From contig NZ_JQNF01000003.1 in NCBI RefSeq assembly GCF_000745125.1, positions 432,056-496,055 of the forward strand: a stretch of DNA of 64,000 bases, in the 5' to 3' direction. Below, in pieces: positions 38,647-48,069 of this stretch (within the stretch, counting starts at the first letter, position 1; the number at the start of each line of letters is the position of its first letter). The DNA comes from Carnobacterium jeotgali MS3. GTDB lineage: Bacteria > Bacillota > Bacilli > Lactobacillales > Carnobacteriaceae. The notes under the pieces are model-generated. The model saw only the letters and a list, made by a program, of their open reading frames with translations. It was not told the DNA's origin and made no database searches. The position numbers and the translations under genes are program-made.

Positions 38647-40367
38647 TACATCTCCTCCTCTTTCATTTGCGACTCCATAATTTCTTGGTACGTTTCATTG
38701 GTTTTTTTCAACTCTTCATGTGTCCCTTTTCCGACCATTTTGCCTTCTTCTAAAACAATGATGGTATCGGCTTGAATAACAGAACTGATTCTTTGAGCAA
38801 TAATGACGACTACCGCATGCTTTGTTTCTGGGAGCAAAGCTTTTCGCAAAGCTACATCAGTTTTAAAATCAAGTGCTGAAAAAGAGTCATCAAAAATCAA
38901 TATATCTGCTTTCGTGATTAACGCTCTAGCGATACTTAAGCGTTGCTTTTGTCCACCAGAAAAGTTCCCGCCGCCTTGTTCGACCCCTGCATCTAAACCT
39001 TTAGGTAATTTTGATACAAAGTCGGCGGCTTGAGCGATTTCTAAAGCATGCCATATTTCTTCATCTGTTGCGTCCGGTTTTCCATATTGCATATTTTCAC
39101 GAATCGTTCCGGTAAATAATAATGCTTTTTGAGGCGCATAGCCTGTAAAGCTGCGCAGTTCGGTTTGTTTCATTTGTCGTATATCTACGCCATTGATTTT
39201 GATACTTCCTGATTCAATGTCATAAAAGCGGGTGATTAAATTCGCAATAGTTGATTTACCAGAACCCGTTCCACCAATAATGGCAATGACTTCACCTTTC
39301 TTGCCTTCAAAATCAATGCCTTCCAATGCTGGTTTTTCTGCTCCTGAATAACGATAAGTAACCTGTTCAAAAGATAATGAACTACCGTTTTCTTTTTGAA
39401 CCGTCAATGGGATTTCGGGGTCCTTTATCTTACTTTCCATGGCTAGCACTTCATTGATACGCGCTGCTGAAACTTGCCCACGAGGAATAAAGACGAACAC
39501 CATTGCTAGCATCATAACACTCATTAGAATTTGCATTGCATATGTCATAAAAGTAACCAAATTTCCAACTTGCATATCCCCAACACTAATATATTCTCCA
39601 CCAAACCAAATGATTGAAATGTTTGTTGCACTTATAATCAACGTCATAATTGGCAGCATAAAACTCATAATGGTCTGTGCTTTAATTGAGGTATTCGCAT
39701 AGTCTTTATTGGCTTCATCAAAACGTTTTGTTTCAGAATCATTGCGATTAAAAGCACGGATAACACGGACACCTGTTAATCCTTCGCGAAAAACTAGATT
39801 TAAACGGTCTGTTTTCTTTTGAAGCGATTTGAAATAAGGAACGGCGAAATACATAATAATACCAATAAAAATAGCTAATATAGGAATGATATAAATGAAA
39901 ATCTCAGCTAATTTCGGTTCACGATTATACGCTAATAGACCTGTCCCAATAAGCATGATTGGAGCCATGATCATCATTCTCAACATCATCATCGTGACTA
40001 ATTGAATCTGCTCAACATCATTTGTTGTTCGTGTGAGTAATGAAGATGTTCCTAATTTGTCAATTTCATCATTAGAAAAATACGTTACTTTTCGATAAAT
40101 CTCGCTACGCAATGTTTTTCCTAATTTTTGCGACTGTTGTGCAGCGAAGTACACATTTATAATAGCTGCTACAATACTAAGAAGAGAAAAGCCTAACATT
40201 TTCACTCCTACAGAAATAATGTAGTCTACATCCCCTGTTGACACGCCATTATCAATAATATCCGCTGTTAGTGTAGGGAGATACAAATCTCCTATCACTT
40301 GGATAATCATAAATACAACAGCACCGAAAACAGCCCAGTAATTTAATTTTTTTGCTAGTTTGATCAT
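38646..40367 (-). CDS. heterodimeric multidrug ABC exporter, degenerate-site subunit
   Basis: 573 residues, six membrane helices then an ATPase domain: Walker A G-G-T-G-S-G-K-S-T (365-373), signature F-S-G-G-Q. Walker B reads I-L-I-F-D-D-S-F with D494 in place of the catalytic Glu, and the H-loop reads I-A-Q-R with Q525 in place of His. These changes mark the LmrC/BmrC/EfrA half of asymmetric exporters, where one of two ATP sites does not hydrolyse. GAGGAGG precedes the ATG. First gene of the two-gene operon. Confidence 0.9.
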   Translation of the reverse strand: MIKLAKKLNYWAVFGAVVFMIIQVIGDLYLPTLTADIIDNGVSTGDVDYIISVGVKMLGFSLLSIVAAIINVYFAAQQSQKLGKTLRSEIYRKVTYFSNDEIDKLGTSSLLTRTTNDVEQIQLVTMMMLRMMIMAPIMLIGTGLLAYNREPKLAEIFIYIIPILAIFIGIIMYFAVPYFKSLQKKTDRLNLVFREGLTGVRVIRAFNRNDSETKRFDEANKDYANTSIKAQTIMSFMLPIMTLIISATNISIIWFGGEYISVGDMQVGNLVTFMTYAMQILMSVMMLAMVFVFIPRGQVSAARINEVLAMESKIKDPEIPLTVQKENGSSLSFEQVTYRYSGAEKPALEGIDFEGKKGEVIAIIGGTGSGKSTIANLITRFYDIESGSIKINGVDIRQMKQTELRSFTGYAPQKALLFTGTIRENMQYGKPDATDEEIWHALEIAQAADFVSKLPKGLDAGVEQGGGNFSGGQKQRLSIARALITKADILIFDDSFSALDFKTDVALRKALLPETKHAVVVIIAQRISSVIQADTIIVLEEGKMVGKGTHEELKKTNETYQEIMESQMKEEEM

Positions 40368-40512
40368 TTAGCTTCCTCCTCGAGTTGTTTTCAATGCCTG
40401 ATCTCTAATTTCTTTTTTTTTTAAGTCATCTATTAATTATATGGGACAACTGACCCTTTTTCAAATATCTGCAACTTCTTTTCGAGATCTATTGTCTTAG
40501 TGAATTTGTATC

Positions 40513-40541
40513 TTGCTGTTTAAGTGCAACTTTAGTACTAT
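40513..40541 (+). promoter_or_regulatory. azoreductase gene promoter
   Basis: TTGCTG (40513-40518), 17-base spacer, TACTAT (40536-40541). Confidence 0.5.
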
Positions 40542-40598
40542 TATTGAAGGAACACTAAAGAAAAGGTTCTCAAAAAAGTCGAAAGAAGGATTCCATTT

Positions 40599-41222
40599 AT
40601 GACAAAATTATTAATTGTTCGTGCCCATCCATTAGATAGCGAGATTTCTCGTTCTATGCAAGTTACAGATGCTTTTGTAAACTCATATGTTGCAAGTCAT
40701 CCTGAAGATCACATTGAAGACATTAATTTATATGACTTAGCTATTCCAGATATTGACCGCGACTTATTACAAGCTTGGTCTGAACTTGGCAGTGGAGTTG
40801 CTTTTGATGAATTATCTGAAGCTAAACAACAAAAAATAACCTTATTTAATGGCTACACAGACGGATTTTTGGCTGCTGATAAAATTGTTATTGCAAATCC
40901 ATTATGGAACTTAAATGTTCCTGCTCGCTTAAAAGCTTGGGTAGATACGATTACTGTTGGTGGAAAAACCTTTAAATACAACGAAAAAGGCGAAGCTGTT
41001 GGTCTTGCTGGAGACAAAAAAGTTCTTCATATTCAAGCAAATGGTGGCGTTTATGGTGGAAAAGACCCCGCCAATCAATATTTAAAAACGATTTTAAATT
41101 ACATCGGTATCACTGATTTCCAAGAATTATTTGTTGAAGGTATGGATTATGCACCTGACAAAGCAGCAGATATTATGGCTGAAGGAATAGAAAAAGCTAC
41201 TGCCTTAGGAAAAACATTTTAA
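40599..41222 (+). CDS. azoR: FMN-dependent NADH-azoreductase
   Basis: 207 residues of the flavodoxin-like fold: L-L-I-V-R-A-H-P near the N-terminus, N-P-L-W-N-L-N-V-P-A-R-L-K-A-W-V-D at about 107-123, and Q-A-N-G-G-V-Y-G-G near 148-156 for FMN binding. Reduces quinones and azo compounds by two electrons; likely protects against electrophiles. Monocistronic. Confidence 0.92.
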   Translation: MTKLLIVRAHPLDSEISRSMQVTDAFVNSYVASHPEDHIEDINLYDLAIPDIDRDLLQAWSELGSGVAFDELSEAKQQKITLFNGYTDGFLAADKIVIANPLWNLNVPARLKAWVDTITVGGKTFKYNEKGEAVGLAGDKKVLHIQANGGVYGGKDPANQYLKTILNYIGITDFQELFVEGMDYAPDKAADIMAEGIEKATALGKTF

Positions 41223-41241
41223 ACACGACTTTATCAACTGA

Positions 41242-41286
41242 AACTGATAAGAAAGCCTGTAACGGATTTTCTTGTCAGTTTTTTTG
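41242..41286 (+). terminator. azoR terminator
   Basis: AACTGATAAGAAA pairs imperfectly with TTTCTTGTCAGTT, followed by T-run. Confidence 0.75.
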
Positions 41287-41377
41287 TATTTAGTTCCTTT
41301 CTTTTGTAGCATTGCTTAAAAAAAGCTACACTAAAATTAAGATGACTACTCCACACATAGAAAGAAGGAATGAACAA

Positions 41378-42556
41378 ATGAGAGAGACAGCTTTAGAACA
41401 GACAACGAAAATAGAAGCACAATTGATTGAATTCCGCAGATTATTGCACTCAGAACCAGAATTGAGTGAGCATGAATTTAAAACACAAGAAAAAATCATT
41501 GCTAAATTGGAAGAATTTGGCATTCCTTATAGAAAAGTAGGAAAAACATCAACAATTGCTACAATAAAAGGCAAAAATCCTGGAAAAACAGTTGCTTTGC
41601 GTGCAGATATTGATGCGTTACCGATTAATGAAGATTTAGATTTGGATTTCCAATCAACTAATCCTGGTGTGATGCACGCATGCGGTCATGACGCTCACAC
41701 TACAATGGCCATGGGAGCTGCAAAAATTTTGAATAAAGTTAAGGATACTTTTGATGGTGAAGTACGCATCTTCTTCCAAGAAGCAGAAGAAATTTTTGAA
41801 GGAGCTAAAAAAATTGTAGCTGATGGAGGAATGGAGGGAGTCGATGCTGTGTTCGGTATGCACAATTACAATACGATTGCGTCTGGGTCTTTTTATTCAG
41901 GACCTGGTGACTTATTCTCAGGATGTGATACTATTTATGTCACTTTCACCGGCAAATCTGGCCATGGCGGAACTCCCCAACTAGGCAAAGATTCTTTCAC
42001 TCCGGCAGCTCAATTTGCCCTGGATTTACAACAAATCATTGCTAAAAACGTCGATTCACGAAACCCAGTCATCTTTAATATCGGTCGTTTCACTAGTGGA
42101 ACTAAAGCGAATATTGTTCCCAAAAAATCAACAATGGATATTTCGATGCGTTACTTTGATGAAGTTAGCCGGGACCTTACTCATGAAGCCTTAAAGCGCC
42201 ACGCTCAGCATTTTGCAGAGATGTATGAAATCACTGTTGATGTAACGATTGAGCCGAGTACACCCCCAACAAAAAATGATGCTGCTCTAGCAAAAATTGC
42301 TACTACTGCTGGAATGAAAGTATTTGGTTCAGATAAGGTTACAGAGTTTCCAAGAGCAATGAATTCCGAGGACTTTTCTTATTACTTAAAAGATGCTCCT
42401 GGTGTTTATGGCATCATTGGAATTTACAATGAAGAAAAAAACACTACTTATGCTCCTCATGATGATCACTTTGAACTGGATGAAGATATTTTAAAATTAG
42501 GTGCCGCGTGGCATATAGAATTTGCTTTGGCATTTTTAGGGACCACAAGCAAATAA
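41378..42556 (+). CDS. M20-family amidohydrolase
   Basis: 392 residues from ATG 41378, with GAAGGA ahead; the frame from 41312 has no ribosome site. M20D peptidase-like zinc enzyme: D-I-D-A-L-P (about 77-82), H100-A-C102-G-H104-D metal ligands, E-E-I-F-E-G near 146, dimerisation domain at about 180-290, and H in A-P-H-D-D-H near the end. Relatives cleave N-acyl amino acids, hippurate or N-acetyl-diaminopimelate; without dap genes next to it I would not choose. Confidence 0.88.
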   Translation: MRETALEQTTKIEAQLIEFRRLLHSEPELSEHEFKTQEKIIAKLEEFGIPYRKVGKTSTIATIKGKNPGKTVALRADIDALPINEDLDLDFQSTNPGVMHACGHDAHTTMAMGAAKILNKVKDTFDGEVRIFFQEAEEIFEGAKKIVADGGMEGVDAVFGMHNYNTIASGSFYSGPGDLFSGCDTIYVTFTGKSGHGGTPQLGKDSFTPAAQFALDLQQIIAKNVDSRNPVIFNIGRFTSGTKANIVPKKSTMDISMRYFDEVSRDLTHEALKRHAQHFAEMYEITVDVTIEPSTPPTKNDAALAKIATTAGMKVFGSDKVTEFPRAMNSEDFSYYLKDAPGVYGIIGIYNEEKNTTYAPHDDHFELDEDILKLGAAWHIEFALAFLGTTSK

Positions 42557-42688
42557 AGTGAAAAATAATTACTCAACCAATACAGCGGCTGTTTTAGAAG
42601 AACTTTTTATAGAAAAATTCACTTTGCTTGTACAAATCTACCGGATCATTGGAAGCCTATAAGAAACTTGCCTTTAAAACTTCAGACT

Positions 42689-42729
42689 AAAAAAGTCTTA
42701 TACCGTTTGAAATCGGTATAAGACTTTTT
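42689..42729. terminator. bidirectional terminator
   Basis: AAAAAAGTCTTATACCG pairs with CGGTATAAGACTTTTT. Between the converging M20 and AI-2E family genes. Confidence 0.92.
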
Positions 42730-42738
42730 CTAACTTTT

Positions 42739-43935
42739 TTATTTTTTGCTAACAACTTCAACAGGTGGTGGAGCGGGATTTTCATCACTTTCGTATAATC
42801 CACTATAGTCCTTATACCATCTGAAGAAATGAACAACAATAACTTTTAAGATCGCGTACCCAGGAATGCCCAAAATAACACCTGGAACACCAAATATTTT
42901 TCCAGCAGAAAGCAAAACGATGATAATCGTTAGCGGATGAATTTCTAAATTATTCCCTAGTATTTGCGGTTGAATAACTCTTCCTTCAATCGTTTGCTCA
43001 ATAGCAAAAATGATTAGAACTTTGATTAACATACTTGGAGAATCTACTAAAGCAATTACAATTGCAGGTACAGTAGCTAAAAACGAACCTAAGTAAGGTA
43101 TTAAATTCAAGAAGCCCGCCAATACACCCAATGTTACAGCATACTCTAATCCAATGCTTGCAAATCCTATCCAAAACATAAGTCCGACAAAAAAAGCTAC
43201 CATTAACTGTCCACGTATATATTGACTAATTTGTGTATTGATTTCAGTTAATAAGCGATAGGTGCCACCTCTCATTTTTGATGGTATCATTTTCATCACA
43301 TGATAAGGCAGACTTTTTCCATCTTTTAATAAGTAAAAGAGAATAAAAGGCATCGTGATGATTGCAATCACAACATTGGTCAACGCCCCAACTACACTTC
43401 CAATACTGGTAAAAGTTGTATCTAGGACACTGTTGGCTTGATCTGAAACGTTAGATAATAAGTTCGCATTTAAATCAGTCAATCGTGTCTGAAATTCAGA
43501 TAGCACATCGCTTCTTAGCCAACTATCTATTTGAGAAACAATATTATCCCAATAGATAGGCCAATTTTCAATAATACTAATCGTTTGTTCTTGGATAATT
43601 GGAATCAATGTAGTGATACCCCATACAATTAAAGCACCAATTACAATGAAAATCCAAGCTATTCCTAACACACGTGGAATTTTTTTCCGTTCCATCCAGT
43701 CAACCAAAGGATTAACCAGGTAATACAAGATTCCTGCAAATATAATTGGCATTCCAATTACACTCAAAAAATCTCCAATTGGTGAAAACAAGTGCGCAAC
43801 TTTTGAAAATATTAATAGATTCAAGAAAATCAAAAGCGAAATGAATAAAATAGAAACTACTTTATTGTTCAAAACCCATTTCCAAAACCAGGTTACTTTT
43901 TCGATGGTTTTTACTTTTATTTTTTCTTCACCCAT
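42739..43935 (-). CDS. AI-2E family transporter
   Basis: 398 residues from ATG 43933-43935, with AGAGGGG eight bases upstream. Seven to eight membrane helices; conserved S-Q-Y-I-R-G-Q-L and N-L-I-P-Y-L-G-S near residues 250-310, as in YdbI/YrrI/TqsA. The name is historical; members export small molecules or exchange Na+ and H+. It follows an orphan sorbitol-type IIA protein and the two may be co-transcribed. Confidence 0.88.
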   Translation of the reverse strand: MGEEKIKVKTIEKVTWFWKWVLNNKVVSILFISLLIFLNLLIFSKVAHLFSPIGDFLSVIGMPIIFAGILYYLVNPLVDWMERKKIPRVLGIAWIFIVIGALIVWGITTLIPIIQEQTISIIENWPIYWDNIVSQIDSWLRSDVLSEFQTRLTDLNANLLSNVSDQANSVLDTTFTSIGSVVGALTNVVIAIITMPFILFYLLKDGKSLPYHVMKMIPSKMRGGTYRLLTEINTQISQYIRGQLMVAFFVGLMFWIGFASIGLEYAVTLGVLAGFLNLIPYLGSFLATVPAIVIALVDSPSMLIKVLIIFAIEQTIEGRVIQPQILGNNLEIHPLTIIIVLLSAGKIFGVPGVILGIPGYAILKVIVVHFFRWYKDYSGLYESDENPAPPPVEVVSKK

Positions 43936-43969
43936 ACGTCCATCCCCTCTGGCTTTATAAAATTTGCTA

Positions 43970-44329
43970 TTAATTGCTGTAACTAATTTTAGTCCCAATC
44001 GTTAATTCTGGCAACTCATATGGCGTCAAATAAATGCCACTTTCAATCCGATCATCTTCTGGAACTTCTGAAAAAGAAAGTGTCACGTGACCAATTGTAT
44101 TCAAATTTTCATTCGCTAAACTTCCCACGGTTTTAATGGTATATATTTTTTCATCAAAAGAAATAGTTTGACCCGGTTTTAATTTTACTATTTCTTTTTC
44201 ATTTTCAAAAGATTGAATAATGGCTACTGTACGAATCTCTTCTGTAGCTTGTTCTCCAAATAAAATAATCATCGGGTCCTTTTTGCTAATGGCATTTTCT
44301 CCGATTGCAGTTACTGTTCCAACTAACAT
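43970..44329 (-). CDS. orphan PTS glucitol/sorbitol IIA-like protein without phospho-His
   Basis: 119 residues from ATG 44327-44329 (GAGAGG ten bases before; the ATG at 44338 is too close to it). The segment V-G-S-L-A-N-E-N-L-N-T-I-G-H-V-T-L closely follows E. coli GutB (SrlB). However, the stretch where that protein carries its phosphorylated His (F-I-H-C-H-G, from memory) reads A-I-I-Q-S-F here, so residues 38-39 are I and Q. The only His in the protein is in the structural G-H-V-T-L motif. No glucitol IIB or IIC gene is present. Likely a non-phosphorylatable domain with another role, next to a membrane transporter. Confidence 0.75.
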   Translation of the reverse strand: MLVGTVTAIGENAISKKDPMIILFGEQATEEIRTVAIIQSFENEKEIVKLKPGQTISFDEKIYTIKTVGSLANENLNTIGHVTLSFSEVPEDDRIESGIYLTPYELPELTIGTKISYSN

Positions 44330-44479
44330 ATTATCCATTCCTCTCTTATTTCAAATTCCTTTATTCTTGTTTAGTTTACCATATTCTCTCTTTTAAAGGG
44401 TGGTAAATGCTATCCAGCTTCAAGTAATTAGCTGAAACAAGAAAAACGGCTTCATTCATTAAAAAAATACCCATACTGA

Positions 44480-44508
44480 TTGCTACCTGTTGGATAGACT
44501 GGTATGAT
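44480..44508 (+). promoter_or_regulatory. promoter of the TagF-like gene
   Basis: TTGCTA (44480-44485), 17-base spacer, TATGAT (44503-44508). Confidence 0.6.
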
Positions 44509-44546
44509 AAATTGAGATAAACTATCCAATAATGGAGGTAGACTTT

Positions 44547-46676
44547 ATGAATTCTACTAATAATAAAAAGATCTTACAAATAGAACAAGCTGAAAATAAA
44601 ATAAAAGAACTTCGTCATCCTTCATTAATAATAAAAAAACACGATGATGATTTAATGACTACAATCACTTTAACAAAAGATTTTCCAACAGAATTTAAAG
44701 AATTTTTTATTTTACATAGAGAAACTGGAGAAAAATATTCGTTTAAGGGTACGGTTACCAATGAAGAATATTCATTCACAGTTAATATACGTTCCTTTAT
44801 TAAAAAGCATGTACCAGTGGATCCAAAGGAACATTTTGAGTTCTATTTTACTCTTCGGTATTTAATCGATGATCAACAAATTGAAAAAGATGAGCCTTTG
44901 TCGCTTAACCGTTTTAATCATTATGAATCCTATGGGCTAACAGAAGTGCAAGAAAACGGCCATCATCTGTACCCTTATTTTAGTAGAAAGTCGCAAGGTT
45001 TTTGTTTTACGATTAATATTCCTGTCCGCAGTGTCCGGTTCATTCAAGATTCAAAAATAGATTCGATCAATTTGACAAAAAGCACGTTAACTCTTGCTGG
45101 TACAATTACCACAAAGGCTAACCAAATCAATCGAATCGATACTATTCTGGTTGGTAGGAAATTTGGTCATCGTCAACTCATTCACTCCGATCATCAATTG
45201 ACCGATTCAACGGATGTCACTCATCTTCACTATTATGATTACCAAATCAATTTAGATTTAGCTGAATGTGCCAACGAATTGCTTTTTAGCAATACCAATG
45301 ATGAAGATTTTGATTTGTATTTTGAATTGTATCTAAATGGTTTTTTTGAGCCGACTGTTATTCGTGTTTCTAATCCTAGCGAAGCAAATGCCAAAAAAAA
45401 TTACAACTACTTTTCTTATTCTTATGGAAAAAAGACCTTGTTATTAGCTCCTAACTTTACCGGTCAATCGAATAATTTCATTCTTTCGGTAACTAATTTT
45501 GAAAAAGAAACCTTTGAATACATGAAAGAACTACTTCCTTTCGCTCCCATCTTGCGTCCATTTTATAGCAAACGAGACATTTGGATCATTGGCGAAACGC
45601 CTATGGAAGCTAAAAATAATGGTTGGCTTTTTTACCGCTACCTAAGACAACAGTATCCAGAAAAAGAGATTTATTATGTCATTGACCGTTTGTCACCGGA
45701 TTATGCTAAAGCAGCAGCTCTAGATGAAGATCATCTTTTGATTTATAAATCAAAAAAATACATCTGGACATTGTTGATGGCTCAATTACTAATTACAACG
45801 GAAGAACCTTATGCTATTATGCCAACACGCAACCCCTTGTGGTTAGATGAGTTGGCTGCTAAAAAAATTCTTCTACCAAAAAATGTACTAGGCTTGCAAA
45901 ATGTCCAAACAACATTGGCTTACCATTCTAAGCAATTCAAAGCTGATTTATTTTTTGTTAGTTCTAAAACCGAAAAGCGTTATGCAATTGAAACACTTAA
46001 ATTTCCAGAAACTAAACTTTCTATTACAGGATTACCCCGTTTTGACGAACTTTTAAAAGACGAAACCAATACAGCTACCAAACAACAAGTACTCATTTTT
46101 CCAATGAATCACGATTCTGGTCTATACTATCAATCTGATGTTATTGAACACATGGCTCAAGCTTTTATCTCGTTGGTACAGAACCCTGTCTTTCTAGATT
46201 TTGTTCAGCATTACCAGCTTGAAGTGATAATAGCTCTCCCTTCTTCCATGCTTCATTATGTAGCAGCATTCTCTGATACAAATTGTACGCTAGTCCTTCA
46301 AAGTCAAGAAGACGTTCAACAATTAATTAAAGATAGTAAAATTTTAATTACCGATGCAGACCCAATTGCTTTTGATTTTAGTTTTCTTTTCAAACCAGTA
46401 CTATTTTATCAGCCGGATATTAAAACACTCGCTTCTGAAGAACCGTTTAATTCTAACTATACGTATCTAAATGAATTACCTGGTGAAATTACAACTTCTG
46501 AAGAAAGTCTCATCCACTTGTTAGAACAAATAGGAATCAATCAATTTCACGTTACACGTAAAAATCAACAAAAAGCAGATGCTTTGCTTTACTATCATGA
46601 CTCACAAGCGAATCAACGCATTTATGAAGCTATTTCAACTCTTCTTTATGGAAATAAAAATGCTCCTTCTAAATGA
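44547..46676 (+). CDS. TagF/TagB-like CDP-glycerol glycerophosphotransferase homologue, motifs altered
   Basis: 709 residues from ATG 44547, with GGAGG eight bases upstream. Residues 1-300 are beta-rich without recognised motif. Residues about 320-700 follow the CDP-glycerol glycerophosphotransferase fold: I-W-I-I-G-E (345-350), A-D-L-F-F-V-S-S-K-T-E (466-476), G-L-P-R-F-D (495-500), and I-T-D-A-D-P-I-A-F-D (601-610) followed by K-P-V-L-F-Y. The active-site histidine motif (Q-H-G or W-H-G in relatives) is L-Q-N-V-Q-T-T at 450-456, and the D-Y-S-S motif is D-A-D-P. No signal peptide. Teichoic-acid or other glycerophosphate transfer is the family role; activity of this copy is doubtful. Confidence 0.75.
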   Translation: MNSTNNKKILQIEQAENKIKELRHPSLIIKKHDDDLMTTITLTKDFPTEFKEFFILHRETGEKYSFKGTVTNEEYSFTVNIRSFIKKHVPVDPKEHFEFYFTLRYLIDDQQIEKDEPLSLNRFNHYESYGLTEVQENGHHLYPYFSRKSQGFCFTINIPVRSVRFIQDSKIDSINLTKSTLTLAGTITTKANQINRIDTILVGRKFGHRQLIHSDHQLTDSTDVTHLHYYDYQINLDLAECANELLFSNTNDEDFDLYFELYLNGFFEPTVIRVSNPSEANAKKNYNYFSYSYGKKTLLLAPNFTGQSNNFILSVTNFEKETFEYMKELLPFAPILRPFYSKRDIWIIGETPMEAKNNGWLFYRYLRQQYPEKEIYYVIDRLSPDYAKAAALDEDHLLIYKSKKYIWTLLMAQLLITTEEPYAIMPTRNPLWLDELAAKKILLPKNVLGLQNVQTTLAYHSKQFKADLFFVSSKTEKRYAIETLKFPETKLSITGLPRFDELLKDETNTATKQQVLIFPMNHDSGLYYQSDVIEHMAQAFISLVQNPVFLDFVQHYQLEVIIALPSSMLHYVAAFSDTNCTLVLQSQEDVQQLIKDSKILITDADPIAFDFSFLFKPVLFYQPDIKTLASEEPFNSNYTYLNELPGEITTSEESLIHLLEQIGINQFHVTRKNQQKADALLYYHDSQANQRIYEAISTLLYGNKNAPSK

Positions 46677-46736
46677 AGCTCTATATTTTTTAGTTTTAAT
46701 AGATAAATTTAGTGATGCCAAAGTCTACTACCACCA

Positions 46737-46788
46737 AATTAAAGGAAAAAGCCATTTTTTTTATAAAATGTGGCTTTTTCCTTTAATT
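46737..46788 (+). terminator. terminator of the TagF-like gene
   Basis: AATTAAAGGAAAAAGCCA and its exact inverse with a 16-base loop; T-rich after. Confidence 0.85.
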
Positions 46789-46802
46789 CTTTCTTCAGCA
46801 AG

Positions 46803-46811
46803 TGCTATACT
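46803..46811 (+). promoter_or_regulatory. lactonase gene promoter, extended -10
   Basis: TGC-TATACT; no clear -35. About 35 bases of leader. Confidence 0.45.
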
Positions 46812-46852
46812 TAAAAATGAAAACTGTTACAACATACTGAGGAGGCTTTATA

Positions 46853-47890
46853 ATGAAAGAAACCATTTATTTAGGAACGTATACTAAAGGAAATAGTGAA
46901 GGAATTTATGAGATTGTATTAAACACTGAAACGAAACGTTTAGAAGAAGCTAAACTAGTTGCAAAAATTGGCAACCCTACTTATTTAGCATTATCTAATA
47001 AAAAAGACATTCTTTACGCTGTCAGTAAAACAGAAAAAGGCGGTGGAATTGCTGCTTTCAAGAAAAATTCAGACGCAACATTTGAAAAAATAAGTGAATT
47101 AATTGAAGAAAATGCTGCACCACCTTGTTATGTTGCCTATGATGCAGACCGTTCACTTGTCTACACAACAAGTTACCATGACGGTTTTGTATCTGTTTAC
47201 AAAACTGATACAAACGGCAGCTTAACGTTAACCGATGTTAAACAACATGACGGTTCAAGTGTTCATGAGAATCAAGAAAAAGCTCACGCTCACTACATGA
47301 ATCTTACACCAGATCGTAATTACGTGGTCGCTTGTGATTTAGGAACAGATAAAGTTTACACCTATAAAGTATCAGAAGATGGCAAGTTAGATTTAGCGGT
47401 TACGTATAAAGCTAATCCAGGAACTGGTCCTCGTCATTTAGTCTTCCATCCAAATGGTAAGTTTGCTTATCTTGTTGGAGAATTAACTAGTGAGATCGTT
47501 GTATTAGCTTACAATGCTGCTGATGGTTCATTTAAAACAGTTCAAACCGTTTCTTCTATTCCAGACACACATACAACTTTCAATAGTGGATCAGCAGTAC
47601 GTGTTACTGAAGATGGTCGCTTTTTATACTCTTCAAATCGTGGTCACAACTCAATTGCGGTTTACGCTATAAATGAACACGGCGATTCAATTGAACGGAT
47701 TCAATTGATTGCTTCTGAAGGAGATACCCCTCGTGACTTTGCATTAGACCCTACTGAACAATTTGTAGTAGTTGGTCATCAATCTTCAGATAAGCTTACT
47801 TTATTTGAACGGAATGCAGAAACTGGTCTTTTATCCCTGCTTCAAAAAGATGTTTATGCTCCAGAATGTGTTTGCGTTACTTTTGAATAA
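46853..47890 (+). CDS. lactonase family protein (6-phosphogluconolactonase type)
   Basis: 345 residues, a seven-bladed beta-propeller. Repeating blades show P-T-Y-L-A-L-S, A-H-A-H-Y-M-N-L (near 139-146), G-P-R-H-L-V-F-H-P-N-G-K (near 190-201), and R-D-F-A-L-D-P near the end, as in YkgB/Pgl. Hydrolyses 6-phosphogluconolactone in the pentose phosphate pathway. GAGGAGG precedes the ATG. Confidence 0.92.
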   Translation: MKETIYLGTYTKGNSEGIYEIVLNTETKRLEEAKLVAKIGNPTYLALSNKKDILYAVSKTEKGGGIAAFKKNSDATFEKISELIEENAAPPCYVAYDADRSLVYTTSYHDGFVSVYKTDTNGSLTLTDVKQHDGSSVHENQEKAHAHYMNLTPDRNYVVACDLGTDKVYTYKVSEDGKLDLAVTYKANPGTGPRHLVFHPNGKFAYLVGELTSEIVVLAYNAADGSFKTVQTVSSIPDTHTTFNSGSAVRVTEDGRFLYSSNRGHNSIAVYAINEHGDSIERIQLIASEGDTPRDFALDPTEQFVVVGHQSSDKLTLFERNAETGLLSLLQKDVYAPECVCVTFE

Positions 47891-47898
47891 AACGATTT

Positions 47899-47944
47899 AA
47901 CTAGACTAATCAGAACTTGTAACTAGGTTCTGATTAGTCTAGTT
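47899..47944 (+). terminator. lactonase gene terminator
   Basis: AACTAGACTAATCAGAAC and its exact inverse, ten-base loop. Confidence 0.85.
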
Positions 47945-48069
47945 ATTTATTTCGATATAATTTATCTCTAATTAAACTTATTTATTGTAAGCTAATTATC
48001 GTTGTGTTATAGTTGATTTATCGTTTCTTATCCATTCAAAATTTATCGCTTGAAAGGTGCCTACCTCAA

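Noticed and set aside
46579..46887. 102-codon plus-strand ORF
   Set aside because: Overlaps the end of the TagF-like gene and the start of the lactonase gene and runs through a perfect terminator.
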